From contig RDXN01000032.1 in assembly GCA_004292855.1 (NCBI GenBank), positions 124,001 to 188,000 of the forward strand: DNA of 64,000 nt, in the 5' to 3' direction. Made by a program: the position numbers and the translations under genes. Numbering within the stretch: position 1 is the first letter of the stretch; each line of letters begins with the position of its first letter. The stretch is from Cytophagales bacterium. Its GTDB lineage: Bacteria; Bacteroidota; Bacteroidia; Cytophagales; Spirosomataceae. Positions 16,978 to 25,929 of this stretch are shown piece after piece. The notes under the pieces were generated by a model. It was not told the origin of the DNA. It worked only from the letters and a program-made list of their open reading frames with translations, and made no database searches.

Positions 16978-18039
16978 CTAAAGGCTCATTTCTCCGCAAA
17001 TTGGCTCGGCGAGTCGTTGGCGCAGGCGTGCGGGGTCGGGTTCCTGAGCGAGCAGAAACATGAGCTTGGTGATGGCCGCTTCGGTGGTGATGTCGGCTCC
17101 GCTTACCACGCCAATTTCGTTCATGCGGGTGCTGGTCTGGTATTGGCCCTGCGTGACGCGTCCACCCTCGCACTGCGACACATTGAACAACACCACGCCC
17201 CGGTCGTTCGCCCGTTTCAGAGCATCCAGAAACCACGAGGCTGTGGGCGCGTTACCCGCGCCAAAGGTTTCGAGAACGACCCCGTGCAGACCCGGCATGT
17301 CGAGAATGGCCCGCACGACCGGCTCTGTAATGCCCGGAAACAGTTTCAGAATGGCCACGTTCGGGTCGAGGGTGGTGTGTACGCTCAGGTCGCGGTCGGG
17401 TTCGTAGGCACGGATAAAGGGGCGGTTGTACTCGATTCGGACGCCCGCGAGGGCCAGATGGGGGTAGTTTTCGGAGTGAAACGCGTTGAAATGAACGCTT
17501 TCCTGCTTGGTAGAACGGTTGCCTCGCAGCAGGGCCGAGTTGAAATACACGCACACTTCGGGCACCATTGGCAAACCATCGGTATCGACCGCAGCCGCGA
17601 TTTCGAGAGCCGTAATGAAGTTTTCACGAGCATCGGTGCGGGCCACGCCGATGGGTAACTGCGCCCCTGTCAGAATCACCGGCTTGTGCAGATTACACAG
17701 CATGAAACTCAACGCCGAGGCCGTGTAGGCCATCGTGTCGGTGCCGTGCAGAATCACAAAACTGTCGTAAGTCGTATAATGCTGCTGAATGAGCCGCGCC
17801 AACTCGGTCCACACCGTCGGGTTCATGTTCGACGAGTCGATAATATCGGGCAAGGTGATGAGATCAATCTCAAAATCGAGCCGGTGGATTTCGGGAACGC
17901 GGTCGAGTACCTGCTCAAAATTGAAGGGCACCAGTTGCCCCGAAGGGCGGTCATAAACCATGCCGAGCGTTCCGCCCGTATAGATCACCAACACCGACAC
18001 GCGGGGCTTGTGCGGCAAAGCCGGATTAATGCGAATCAT
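16978..18039 (-). CDS. ansA: type I asparaginase
   Basis: The 353-aa protein shows both asparaginase signatures: 'YTGGTLGM' with nucleophile candidate T21, and 'HGTDTMAYTAS' with T100-D101. No signal peptide is present, consistent with the cytoplasmic type I enzyme (E. coli AnsA, about 338 aa). It hydrolyses L-asparagine to aspartate and ammonia. Its start overlaps the tatD stop by 4 bp (ATGA). It is the last gene of a five-gene leftward run starting at 21901 and ends at a terminator-like hairpin. Confidence 0.93.
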   Translation of the reverse strand: MIRINPALPHKPRVSVLVIYTGGTLGMVYDRPSGQLVPFNFEQVLDRVPEIHRLDFEIDLITLPDIIDSSNMNPTVWTELARLIQQHYTTYDSFVILHGTDTMAYTASALSFMLCNLHKPVILTGAQLPIGVARTDARENFITALEIAAAVDTDGLPMVPEVCVYFNSALLRGNRSTKQESVHFNAFHSENYPHLALAGVRIEYNRPFIRAYEPDRDLSVHTTLDPNVAILKLFPGITEPVVRAILDMPGLHGVVLETFGAGNAPTASWFLDALKRANDRGVVLFNVSQCEGGRVTQGQYQTSTRMNEIGVVSGADITTEAAITKLMFLLAQEPDPARLRQRLAEPICGEMSL

Positions 18040-18827
18040 AGCAGGTTTTGGGCGTTGGCCGTAGTTTGGCGGGCTACGTCGATGACGCTCACGTTCATGA
18101 GTTCGGCTATGCGTGCGGCTACGAGGGGGATGTAGGCGGGTTCGTTGCGTTTGCCCCGGTGGGGGATGGGCGCAAGGTATGGGCTATCGGTCTCCAGAAC
18201 AATATGTTTGAGGTCGATGTGGGGCAGTATCTTGTCGAGACCGCCGTTTTTGAACGTAGCCACACCGCCAATGCCCAGCAAAAATCCGAGGTCAATGGCG
18301 CGTTGGGCCTCCTCAAGCGTACCCACAAAACAGTGAAAAATGCCTCTGAGGCCCGGCAGGGCTAACTTCTCAATCAGATCAGCGGCTTCGGTAAAGGCGT
18401 TCCGGTTGTGGCCCGACCGCGTGTGCATCGATACGAACAACCCGCGTTGGGCGGCCCAGGTGAGTTGGGTTTGGAAAGCCTCGAACTGCCGGTCTGCGTG
18501 GGTCATGTCCCAGTAAAAATCCAGCCCAATTTCGCCCACCGCCATAAACTCGTGCGCGTTCAGATGCGCTTCGACGGTGGCGAGTTCGGCCTCCATCGTC
18601 TCGTTTACGTAGGTGGGGTGCAGGCCCATCATGGGCAGGCACTGACCGGGAAACTGCGCGGCCAACGCCATCATGCCCGGAATGGTTTCGGCGTCGCAGT
18701 TGGGCATCCAAACCTGTGTCACCTGCTGAGAAAGGGCAGTTTGGAGCATCCCGGCAGGGCCGCCGGGATAGCGTTCAGCACCAAACTGTTTGTCGTAGAT
18801 GTGTGCGTGGGTGTCAATGAAGTTCAT
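18036..18827 (-). CDS. TatD family deoxyribonuclease/hydrolase
   Basis: The start is placed at 18827, where the family's own N-terminus begins ('MNFIDTHAHIYDKQF'); the longer frame adds 24 residues overlapping the upstream gene. The 263-aa product has the metal-site motifs 'DTHAH', 'GEIGLDFYWD', 'SMHTR', 'FHCFVG' and 'LETDSPYLAP', all TatD hallmarks of the amidohydrolase-like TIM barrel. Characterised members are Mg-dependent 3'-5' DNases and also show D-aminoacyl-tRNA or quality-control roles. It is cytoplasmic, overlaps ansA by 4 bp, and sits 22 bp after the S41 peptidase gene. Confidence 0.93.
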   Translation of the reverse strand: MNFIDTHAHIYDKQFGAERYPGGPAGMLQTALSQQVTQVWMPNCDAETIPGMMALAAQFPGQCLPMMGLHPTYVNETMEAELATVEAHLNAHEFMAVGEIGLDFYWDMTHADRQFEAFQTQLTWAAQRGLFVSMHTRSGHNRNAFTEAADLIEKLALPGLRGIFHCFVGTLEEAQRAIDLGFLLGIGGVATFKNGGLDKILPHIDLKHIVLETDSPYLAPIPHRGKRNEPAYIPLVAARIAELMNVSVIDVARQTTANAQNLL

Positions 18828-18849
18828 CCCGCAAAGGTACGAGCGATTT

Positions 18850-20307
18850 TTACCGAATCGGCTCCGCAAACATGTTTCCGCCCCCTGCCTGCCGGTCAAT
18901 CGATGATGATAGGGGCAAATCGGAGCTAACCAAAGGGACTGTTGCCTGACGCGCCATTCGCGTGCCTGTCAGTTGGAAAATGGCTTCGGAAATGAGCGGG
19001 TCGGCAGTGGAACCAAGCGGTTTCAGGTCAGTGGTGCCCTCGCGAACTTCCACTTTGGGTATAAATCCAGTCCCGTAATCGGCGGTGCCATCGGCATTAA
19101 CCGACCGGAACGTGAGCGGCTGAATGCCCCACTTAATCCGGTTGTTAGGGTCCGAAATGGTGATCGACCCCACGTTTTTGCCGGTCGTGGTCGTGCCCAC
19201 CGTAATCACGTTCATAAAGGGTTTCAAGCCGTTGATTACCAGTTCACTAGCTGAGGCCGTGCTGCTGGTCGTGAGCACAATAACCCGGCTCAAATTAGCC
19301 CCGATGTTCTGCGATTTGTCGACAAAATTCTGTTTATTCCAACCCACACCGTACTGCTTGTCGTAGTAGGGCATTACATTGCTGTTCCACTCCTGTGCGT
19401 AAAACACCTTGCCTGTTACGTTTTTTCCGATCAGGCTGGCGAGGTTGGTCGACGAACTCACGTAGCCACCCCGGTTGTAGCGCAGGTCGAGGATGAGTTC
19501 GTTGACGCCTTTGGTTTTGAACTTGGCGAAAATATTGTCTAGTTTCAGATCGTACGTCTTGGTGGTGCTACCGTTGGGGCCGGGCACAAACTGATTGTAC
19601 ATGACATAGCCGACGGTGCGCCCGCCAACAGAATAGGTTGTGTCGAGCAGAACCGGATCGGACTGAAACAAGATGGCCTGAATGCTCTTTGGGGCCTTGT
19701 CTTCCGTATACGTGGAGCCACTAGCCTTTGCGAACGTGAAGTTGAAGTTCTCGGCATTGTTGTAGAGCAGCGAGGCATAGTTGCCATTGGTGAGGGTTTC
19801 GCCGTTCACGCGGGTGAATACGTCGCCCCGTTTCACACCCGCAAACGAAGCAGGCGACCCCGGCAACACATAAATCACCGCCCCCACCACGCTCGACTGA
19901 CTTGCGTCGCGGAAGTAAAGCCGGAACTCCATACCCGTTGTTTTGGTCACGCCACTCAGCGACGCCTTCAATTCGTCGGCACTCTGTTGGAGCCACGAAA
20001 AGCGGTCGCGGTTGGTGTTGGTCGTGTTGTTACGGTCGTAGAGCAGCGACAGGAAAAACTGGTCGGGAGTCAGGTTGGTGTTCGGGTTTTGCGGGAGCTT
20101 GTCGTTCCAGAGGTAGTAATACTTCATGTTCTCCAGAATCCAGTTGTTCACCTCCCCATCCGTTACGGGGCCGGAAGTAGCCTTAAACGTGGGTGGCGAA
20201 ACGACCGCAACCGGCTGGACCTCCGGGTCGCGTTTGCAGGCCGTGAAAAGCAGGCTGGCAGCAAGGCCCGTGAGCAAAGTAGTGTGGCGAAGTAGTGTGT
20301 TGTTCAT
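18850..20307 (-). CDS. S41 family peptidase (C-terminal processing peptidase-like lipoprotein)
   Basis: The 485-aa protein has a lipobox 'LLFTAC' with C24 as the lipidation site. An N-terminal helical cap carries 'WILENMKYYYLWNDKLPQ'. A PDZ domain covers about 130-215, with 'GSPASFAGVKRGDVFTRVNG'. The S41 core includes 'LILDLRYNRGGYVSS', 'VLTTSSTASASELVINGL' (nucleophile Ser) and 'VGTTTTGKNVG' (general-base Lys). This cap-PDZ-protease layout is common for Bacteroidota S41 lipoproteins facing the periplasm. The substrate is unknown. It lies 14 bp after the monooxygenase gene and 22 bp before tatD. Confidence 0.93.
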   Translation of the reverse strand: MNNTLLRHTTLLTGLAASLLFTACKRDPEVQPVAVVSPPTFKATSGPVTDGEVNNWILENMKYYYLWNDKLPQNPNTNLTPDQFFLSLLYDRNNTTNTNRDRFSWLQQSADELKASLSGVTKTTGMEFRLYFRDASQSSVVGAVIYVLPGSPASFAGVKRGDVFTRVNGETLTNGNYASLLYNNAENFNFTFAKASGSTYTEDKAPKSIQAILFQSDPVLLDTTYSVGGRTVGYVMYNQFVPGPNGSTTKTYDLKLDNIFAKFKTKGVNELILDLRYNRGGYVSSSTNLASLIGKNVTGKVFYAQEWNSNVMPYYDKQYGVGWNKQNFVDKSQNIGANLSRVIVLTTSSTASASELVINGLKPFMNVITVGTTTTGKNVGSITISDPNNRIKWGIQPLTFRSVNADGTADYGTGFIPKVEVREGTTDLKPLGSTADPLISEAIFQLTGTRMARQATVPLVSSDLPLSSSIDRQAGGGNMFAEPIR

Positions 20308-20321
20308 GGTGAAGTGATGGT

Positions 20322-21458
20322 TTAACGAGTTGGTCGACTCAGGTGAGCCGCAATCTTCTCTGAATCAAGATTCAAGCTACGAATAATTCCTGTAAGTGGT
20401 GTAGCAAAGCCAAGAAAATAGATCCCGCTTAGGTCGGGTTTGTCGAACCAAAGCGATTTGGGGTAGCCCCGTTCGTTCAGAATTTTACCCGCCAGGGTGT
20501 CGCCCATCATCGGTTGCAAGCCGGGGCGGTAGCCGGTGGCCAGCACGATGGCATCGAACGGGCGTTCGGAGCCGTCGGTAAACAGGACGGTTTTGGCGTT
20601 GATGCGGCTGATGCCCGGTGCTACGGCAATAGTCCCCGCCTTAATTTGGTCGAGTGTGCCGAGGTCGATAACCGGAATCCGGCCAAAGTCCCGAATCAAT
20701 CGCGAGGGCGCAACAGTCGGTTTGCCAAGTCCGTAGGCCGAGAGGTCGCCCACAGTCAGTTTCTGCATGGTGCCCGCCACAAAGTCGTAGAACCAGTTGG
20801 GGAACTTGTTCAGCAAAATAGCCGTCGGCTGCGTAGGCCTGCCAAACGCGTCGCGTTTGACAATGCTCACCGGCCCCCGCACCGAGATCGTGGGTCGGGC
20901 ACCGTGTTCGAGCAAATCGAGGGCGAGTTCGGACCCGGTGTTGCCCATGCCCACCACCAGCACGTTTTCGTCGCGGAAGGCGGCCCCGTTGCGGTATTCG
21001 TAGCTATGCCACAGAATTCCCCGGAAATCGCGCAGGCCGGGCAGGTCGGGTTGATTCGGAACGCGATTATAGCCCGTGGCGACCACCAGCTTTTCGGCCC
21101 GGAACGTTTCGGTGGGCGTTTGAACGTACCAAAGGCCATCGGTTCCCCGGCTAATGTGCCGTGCGGGTTGGTTAAAGTGGGGCTTTATGCCAAACTGTTT
21201 AGCATACTGCTCCATGTATTCAACCAGTTGCAACCGCGACACGTAGGTGGGATAATGGGCAGGGTAGGGCAAATGCGGCAGGGCCGAATGCTCCTTTACG
21301 GTGTGCAGATGCAGCCGGTCGTAGTGGTTGCGCCAGGCGAAGCCCACATACTCGCTAGCCTCCAAAACAGTGGCGGGCTGGCCCCGGTGGGCCAATTGTC
21401 CCGCCATAGCCAGCCCCGCCGGACCTGCGCCAATAATAATTACTTGATGCGTGTCCAC
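20322..21458 (-). CDS. flavin-containing monooxygenase-like NAD(P)/FAD oxidoreductase
   Basis: The 378-aa protein has two Rossmann dinucleotide motifs, 'GAGPAG' at residues 10-15 for FAD and 'VVGMGNTGSELA' near 170 for NAD(P)H, plus 'VVATGYN' and 'VLATGYRPG'. The early 'WRNHYDRLHLHTVKEHSALP' is typical of the CzcO/YUCCA-like class B monooxygenases. It probably inserts oxygen into a small nucleophile or ketone; the substrate is unknown. The start overlaps the end of the DUF2147 gene by 19 bp, showing translational coupling. It is second in the five-gene run. Confidence 0.9.
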   Translation of the reverse strand: MDTHQVIIIGAGPAGLAMAGQLAHRGQPATVLEASEYVGFAWRNHYDRLHLHTVKEHSALPHLPYPAHYPTYVSRLQLVEYMEQYAKQFGIKPHFNQPARHISRGTDGLWYVQTPTETFRAEKLVVATGYNRVPNQPDLPGLRDFRGILWHSYEYRNGAAFRDENVLVVGMGNTGSELALDLLEHGARPTISVRGPVSIVKRDAFGRPTQPTAILLNKFPNWFYDFVAGTMQKLTVGDLSAYGLGKPTVAPSRLIRDFGRIPVIDLGTLDQIKAGTIAVAPGISRINAKTVLFTDGSERPFDAIVLATGYRPGLQPMMGDTLAGKILNERGYPKSLWFDKPDLSGIYFLGFATPLTGIIRSLNLDSEKIAAHLSRPTR

Positions 21459-21901
21459 GTTTGTGTTTTGCCGATGAGCGAAATTCCCACATAGCCGCGT
21501 ACGTCAAGCGTGCTGGCGTCTTTGAGGGTCATTTTGCAGCTATAGGTCTTGCCGTCTTCGGGGTTGTAAATCTTGCCCTCGTCCCACACATTGCCCCCGT
21601 CGAACTCAAAATTGGTCATGATGTTGAGGTTCATTAATGAGCGCGACTGTAGCTTGGCATCAGGGTTTTTGGTGTCGAGTTTGGGTTTATTTGTGGCCGG
21701 ATCGGTTGGTTCTTTCATCCAGATCAGCTTACCAAAATATTTGTCGCCTTGTTTGTAGATTTGGACGTGGCCCCGTTTAGTGCCATTGAGCCAGGTGCCT
21801 ACCACGGCGTCGGGATTATCGGCAGGGCGAAGGGCGGGCCGAAATGATGCGAAGGTGCCCAATAAAACAAAAAGAAAAGCAATGCGTGCAAGAGTGCTCA
21901 T
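21440..21901 (-). CDS. exported DUF2147 domain-containing protein
   Basis: The 153-aa protein has an N-terminal signal peptide (about residues 1-22) followed by one DUF2147 domain. The usual opening is 'VVGTWLNGTKRGHVQIYKQG', with 'YFGKLIWMKEP' and the end 'DVRGYVGISLIGKTQTWTR'. DUF2147 proteins are small beta-rich periplasmic proteins of unknown function, common in Bacteroidota and proteobacteria. It is the first gene of the leftward run 21901-16978 and overlaps the next gene by 19 bp. Confidence 0.9.
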   Translation of the reverse strand: MSTLARIAFLFVLLGTFASFRPALRPADNPDAVVGTWLNGTKRGHVQIYKQGDKYFGKLIWMKEPTDPATNKPKLDTKNPDAKLQSRSLMNLNIMTNFEFDGGNVWDEGKIYNPEDGKTYSCKMTLKDASTLDVRGYVGISLIGKTQTWTRIK

Positions 21902-22019
21902 AGGGGTAAATTACGTAGGGTTTTTAATTGATTTTATTGCATTAACGCAAATATCCGACCTAAAAATGTATCAACCAACCCCAAAGAGGGCTTAATCTTG
22001 CAAAAATAACGACCGTGTC

Positions 22020-22538
22020 ATGTTCAAACGCGAACCCCAAATCAGCTACCCGACCGAAACCGAGTCACGCGTGATTATCCGGTTTCAGGATTGCGACCCC
22101 CTGCAACACCTCAACAACGCCAAGTATTTCGACTATTATTTCAACGCCCGCGAAGATCAGGTCGCCAAGCTGTACGGGTTTAGCCCCGGTCAGTTGTTCA
22201 GGGAGTTAGGTACGAGTTGGGTGGTTTATCAACACCAGATAGCCTATGTCAGGCCCGCCCTTGTGAGCGAGTGGATACGCATTCGGTCGCGACTTATTCA
22301 TTTCACCGAAGACACCACCGTGACCGAATATTTCATGACCGACGATGCCGGGCGGCAACTCAAAAATGTGTTGTGGGTTACGTCTAAATACATCAGCGTT
22401 GCCACTGGCAAGCGCATTCCGCACGATCCCGCCGTAATGGATTTTCTGGGGGTGATCTGCGAACCAAACGTGAAATTTGAGGAGCTGGTTTTCAACGAAC
22501 GCATCCGGTCGATCAAGAACGGAATCTCGCAACCGTAA
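22020..22538 (+). CDS. hotdog-fold acyl-CoA thioesterase (4HBT)
   Basis: The 172-aa soluble protein contains the 4-hydroxybenzoyl-CoA-thioesterase signature 'FQDCDPLQHLNNAKYFDYY' at about residues 25-42, with the family Asp at D28 or D30. Further hotdog strands are 'YQHQIAYVRPALVSEWIRI' and 'TEYFMTDDAGRQL'. It is slightly longer than the typical 130-150 aa YbgC-type enzyme because of a C-terminal tail. It probably hydrolyses an acyl-CoA; chain length cannot be inferred. It has its own upstream region of 118 bp shared with the divergent DUF2147 run. Confidence 0.87.
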   Translation: MFKREPQISYPTETESRVIIRFQDCDPLQHLNNAKYFDYYFNAREDQVAKLYGFSPGQLFRELGTSWVVYQHQIAYVRPALVSEWIRIRSRLIHFTEDTTVTEYFMTDDAGRQLKNVLWVTSKYISVATGKRIPHDPAVMDFLGVICEPNVKFEELVFNERIRSIKNGISQP

Positions 22539-22655
22539 CGGATACTTGATTGGGTTTGATTAGATTGGGCTTGTTCATTTATTTGTACCGATATACGAAC
22601 CAACTTTACAATTATGAGTTAGGTTTACGAACGAAACCCCATGATCTAATAACCA

Positions 22656-23285
22656 ATGGAACTGTACGAACAGGTATTTGAAAATAACCGGCAATGGGTA
22701 GCGGAGTCGAAGGAAAGAGACCCCGAATACTTTAAAAACATGGCGATGGGACAGTCGCCCGAGTTTTTGTATATCGGATGCGCCGACAGTCGCGTGCAAC
22801 CCGAAGATTTTATGGGCGTATCGCCCGGTCAGGTATTTGTGCATCGCAACATCGCCAACCTGATTCCCAACAACGATATGAACTCACTGTCGGTGGTTCA
22901 GTATGCCGTTGAACACCTCAAAGTGAAGCATATTATTGTGTGCGGGCATTACGGCTGCGGAGGAGTAGCGGCTTCGATGGAGCACCACGACCTGGGTAAA
23001 CTAAATATCTGGCTCCGCAACATCGAAGACGTGTACCGCCTGTATCGGGTAGAGCTTGACGCCATCCTCGACAAAAAAGCCCGCCAAAACCGATTGGTGG
23101 AACTGAATGTGTGGGAGCAATGCCTGAATATCATGAAACTTTCATTTGTACAACGTGCTCGTGCCAAGGGAGATTACCCGAAAATTCACGGTTGGGTATA
23201 TGACCTCGAAAACGGTGTTGTGAACGACATGAAAATCAACATGCGGTCGATGATGACTGAGTTGGCCCCTTATATTATCGAGTAG
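22656..23285 (+). CDS. beta-class carbonic anhydrase
   Basis: The 209-aa protein has all beta-carbonic-anhydrase residues: C42 and the D44-R46 dyad in 'GCADSRVQP', and H98 and C101 in 'CGHYGCGGV', which make up the zinc site. It interconverts CO2 and bicarbonate, supplying bicarbonate for carboxylases. Length and the 'WVAESKERDPEYFKNMAMGQ' start are typical of Can-like enzymes. It is cytoplasmic, and an independent transcript is likely from the 117-bp gap upstream and the hairpin immediately downstream. Confidence 0.95.
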   Translation: MELYEQVFENNRQWVAESKERDPEYFKNMAMGQSPEFLYIGCADSRVQPEDFMGVSPGQVFVHRNIANLIPNNDMNSLSVVQYAVEHLKVKHIIVCGHYGCGGVAASMEHHDLGKLNIWLRNIEDVYRLYRVELDAILDKKARQNRLVELNVWEQCLNIMKLSFVQRARAKGDYPKIHGWVYDLENGVVNDMKINMRSMMTELAPYIIE

Positions 23286-23291
23286 CCAGTA

Positions 23292-23326
23292 AGAGATGAC
23301 ATCTCGTTTAGAGAGATGTCATCTCT
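23292..23326. terminator. bidirectional hairpin after carbonic anhydrase
   Basis: Perfect 14-bp arms (AGAGATGACATCTC and its complement) at 23292-23305 and 23313-23326 with a 7-nt loop lie between the convergent carbonic anhydrase and penicillin acylase genes. Confidence 0.75.
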
Positions 23327-23333
23327 AATACAC

Positions 23334-25877
23334 TCATTTCGGTTGTAGCATCATCGTACTTTCAGCTACGGCCTTCACCTTCTCCTTGCTGAAATAGACC
23401 GGGAAATACCCGTTGCGACCCCAAAGTTCAAATAGATCGCTGTAGTGTGGGCTGTCGGGATTACCCGATTGACCAGGGCTGTTGATGCCCAGCGTTCGAT
23501 CCCAATCTTCGGTGTCAACCAATATGCGGAACGACGCTCCGTGTTCCTGATTCAAACTGTTTCCCGTGTTATTTACAGTTTCGGCGTAGCCCCCGCGTGG
23601 GATGGGGCCGAGGTTGATGCGCTTACGCTGTTCTTCGCTCACAAGCGCACTCAGCGGGTGCGTGAGTGTGATGTGCTTGTTGGCCCGCTGACCGTATTGC
23701 CACTCGTCGGGGTTGTCGCCCAGGCGTTTTTTTATGTCGGCCACGGCGCGGGTGAGGCAAGTGAGTAGCAGACTATCGCGATCCATGATCCGGGCCGATT
23801 GGGTGCTCCCGGTCGGCACCAGGATCACGGGCGAGGTGAGCCAGTCCAACACGCGCTTGGTCGGCAGCGACCGCAGGTAGGGCCGCGCCGGTTCGGGCAC
23901 CATCGCGCCGTAGAGAGCCTGCCGTAATTGGGTTTCCCAGGCCACATAAATCGTTGCGGCCACCGACTCCGGGTTCAATTCAAAATTCCATTTACGCAGC
24001 AGACTGGCGGCCTGCTCAGCCTCAAGGTCTTCGGCCACGAGCGGGTTTAGCAGGGGCACGAGCGTGCGGGCCGGAATGGCCAGATGGTCGGCCTGCAAGC
24101 GGGCAAAGTCGCTCAGGGTTTTGCGTTGGCCGTTGGTCAGCACTTCCTCAATCCGGTGCGCCCGCGACGGCCCCGCCCATACCCAGCCGATGGCGTTACG
24201 GTTGGGAAAATCGGTAGGCGTGAGGTTGTTGTTGGCCGTTACGACGTAGCCTTCGGGTGGGTTTACTTTGTGGGGGAGTTTGTCGATGGGTAGGTAACCG
24301 CCCCACTCGAACCGCCCATCGCCCGGCACGGGCACCAACCCCGTCCAGCCCTTCCGAATGGGCGAAATCCCTACGGCCTGCCAGCCGATGTTGCCTTTCT
24401 TGTCCGGCAGTGGCCGACCAGCCCAAATCATGTTTTCGCCGGGAATCCGGCTAAACGAGCAGGCCTGCCGGAACTCGGCCCACGAGCGGGCCTGATTCAT
24501 GCGCAAACTAGCCAGGTAAGGCGAACACCCCCGTTCGAGCCAGCCCGCCCGCACGGCGTAGGCCCGGTTGTTTTTGGTGTCTTCAAACGTGACGGGGCCA
24601 TGCCGCGTATACTTCAACTCGACCGTTATTGGCTCGGCCCCGCGCACCGGAATGGTTTCTTTCACGACGCGCATGGTCTCCCAGCGGCTTCCGTACTTGT
24701 ACTGGTTGCGGTTTTTGGGGTTCGTTTCGTAGACGTACAAATCCTCGTTATCGGTCTCAAAAATGGTCAGGCCCCAGGCCCCGTGCTCGTTGTGCCCCAC
24801 CGACACCCCCGGCAACGTAGGCTCGCCCGCCCCCACCACGTTCCAGTTTGGCGCGTGTAAGTGTACCCAATACCGCAACGATGGGGCCGACTGGGCGCGG
24901 TGGGGGTCGTTAGCCAGCATGGGGTAGCCACTCACCGAATGCCGCCCGTCGACCACCCAGTTGTTGGAGCCGACCATCGTTTTTTCGGTATCGAACCAGT
25001 CTTCGACCTCACCCCCCGGCCCCCTCTCCTTGCGAAGGAGAGGGGGCGACGACAAAGACATCCTGTCCTCTGTATAGTCAGCTATTCCTGAGAGTAAATC
25101 AACTGGTAAGACACCCCCTCTCCTTACGAAGGAGAGGGGGGAGGGGGGTGAGGTAAATTTCAACGGCAACCGAAACGCATCATAAATCTCTAGGATCGGC
25201 TGCATGAGTTGCTCACCCGGAACGCGCAGGATCAAATCGGGTTCGGTAATCGGGTCTTTACCCGAAGCGTCGGACCGTGGATGAAACCACTGCAACGCCC
25301 GCAGCCGGTCGGCCCCGATCAGGTACACGAGCCGCCCGAAGTTTAGCTCGTCGCGCACATTGCTCAACAGGCCCTGATGGCGACTGATGACGATTTCCGG
25401 CGTCCATAAACCCGGTTCGGTGTTGAGGGTTTTGAACTCGAAGGGCAGCTTTTCGGGCGTTTTTTTGATCTCGGTGATGTAGGCGTTGATGCCCTCGACA
25501 AAGGCCCGGATTATGGCGGCTCCGTGGGGGTGGTAGTGGTTTAGTTCGGCATCGAGCGCGGCCCGGTTGGCAGCCCGGAACCGGAACAACCGTGCCCCCT
25601 GATCGCGCTTCAGCTCCTGAGACCCCAGCAACTCGGCCACGGTCCCGGTCGCCTGCCGACGCCATAGTTCCAGTTGAAACAGCCGGTCCTGAGCCGCACA
25701 GTACCCCTGTGCATAGAACAAATCGTGCTCATTCTGGGCATAAATATGGTTCACGCCCCAACGATCTTTTATAATCTCGACTGGGCTTGCCGCACGGACT
25801 TTTTGAGGCTGGGCTTTGCTCGGGAGAATGAGGAAGAACGTGCAATGGAAAATGAGGGCAAACGTAAGTCGGCGCAT
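23334..25877 (-). CDS. penicillin acylase family protein (S45) with an in-frame palindromic insert
   Basis: The start at 25877 is chosen because it opens a signal peptide ('MRRLTFALIFHCTFFLILPS'). The 847-aa precursor has the family alpha-chain start 'VEIIKDRWGVNHIYAQNEHD' and 'AAQDRLFQLELWRRQATG'. The beta chain begins at 'VGSNNWVV', where S304 is the autocatalytic and acylating nucleophile. Products are periplasmic heterodimers that hydrolyse amides such as beta-lactam side chains or acyl-homoserine lactones; the substrate is unknown. Residues about 242-291 come from a 147-bp repeat bounded by inverted repeats and inserted in frame, ending 13 residues before S304, in the region that becomes the removable spacer. 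It lies 52 bp downstream of the CHAP protein gene. Confidence 0.92.
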   Translation of the reverse strand: MRRLTFALIFHCTFFLILPSKAQPQKVRAASPVEIIKDRWGVNHIYAQNEHDLFYAQGYCAAQDRLFQLELWRRQATGTVAELLGSQELKRDQGARLFRFRAANRAALDAELNHYHPHGAAIIRAFVEGINAYITEIKKTPEKLPFEFKTLNTEPGLWTPEIVISRHQGLLSNVRDELNFGRLVYLIGADRLRALQWFHPRSDASGKDPITEPDLILRVPGEQLMQPILEIYDAFRLPLKFTSPPSPLSFVRRGGVLPVDLLSGIADYTEDRMSLSSPPLLRKERGPGGEVEDWFDTEKTMVGSNNWVVDGRHSVSGYPMLANDPHRAQSAPSLRYWVHLHAPNWNVVGAGEPTLPGVSVGHNEHGAWGLTIFETDNEDLYVYETNPKNRNQYKYGSRWETMRVVKETIPVRGAEPITVELKYTRHGPVTFEDTKNNRAYAVRAGWLERGCSPYLASLRMNQARSWAEFRQACSFSRIPGENMIWAGRPLPDKKGNIGWQAVGISPIRKGWTGLVPVPGDGRFEWGGYLPIDKLPHKVNPPEGYVVTANNNLTPTDFPNRNAIGWVWAGPSRAHRIEEVLTNGQRKTLSDFARLQADHLAIPARTLVPLLNPLVAEDLEAEQAASLLRKWNFELNPESVAATIYVAWETQLRQALYGAMVPEPARPYLRSLPTKRVLDWLTSPVILVPTGSTQSARIMDRDSLLLTCLTRAVADIKKRLGDNPDEWQYGQRANKHITLTHPLSALVSEEQRKRINLGPIPRGGYAETVNNTGNSLNQEHGASFRILVDTEDWDRTLGINSPGQSGNPDSPHYSDLFELWGRNGYFPVYFSKEKVKAVAESTMMLQPK
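25007..25153. repeat. 147-bp palindromic repeat element inside the penicillin acylase gene
   Basis: The ends are inverted repeats CCTCACCCCCC (25007-25017) and GGGGGGTGAGG (25143-25153). Inside are two near-identical hairpins of the form CCCCCTCTCC...GGAGAGGGGG, around 25020-25046 and 25113-25139, separated by about 65 bp. The length is a multiple of three and no stop appears in the gene's frame. The base composition is unlike flanking codons. Related GC-rich palindromes sit between genes at 16953 and 55229. Confidence 0.85.
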
Positions 25878-25929
25878 GAGGGGGTAGTTTATGGCCGAAC
25901 TTACGAAGAAAAAACCACCTGCCAATCCA

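Noticed and set aside
21922-21976. Weak TTG-N21-TAAAAATG promoter candidate upstream of the thioesterase
   Set aside because: Two mismatches to TAnnTTTG; not better than chance in AT-rich intergenic sequence.
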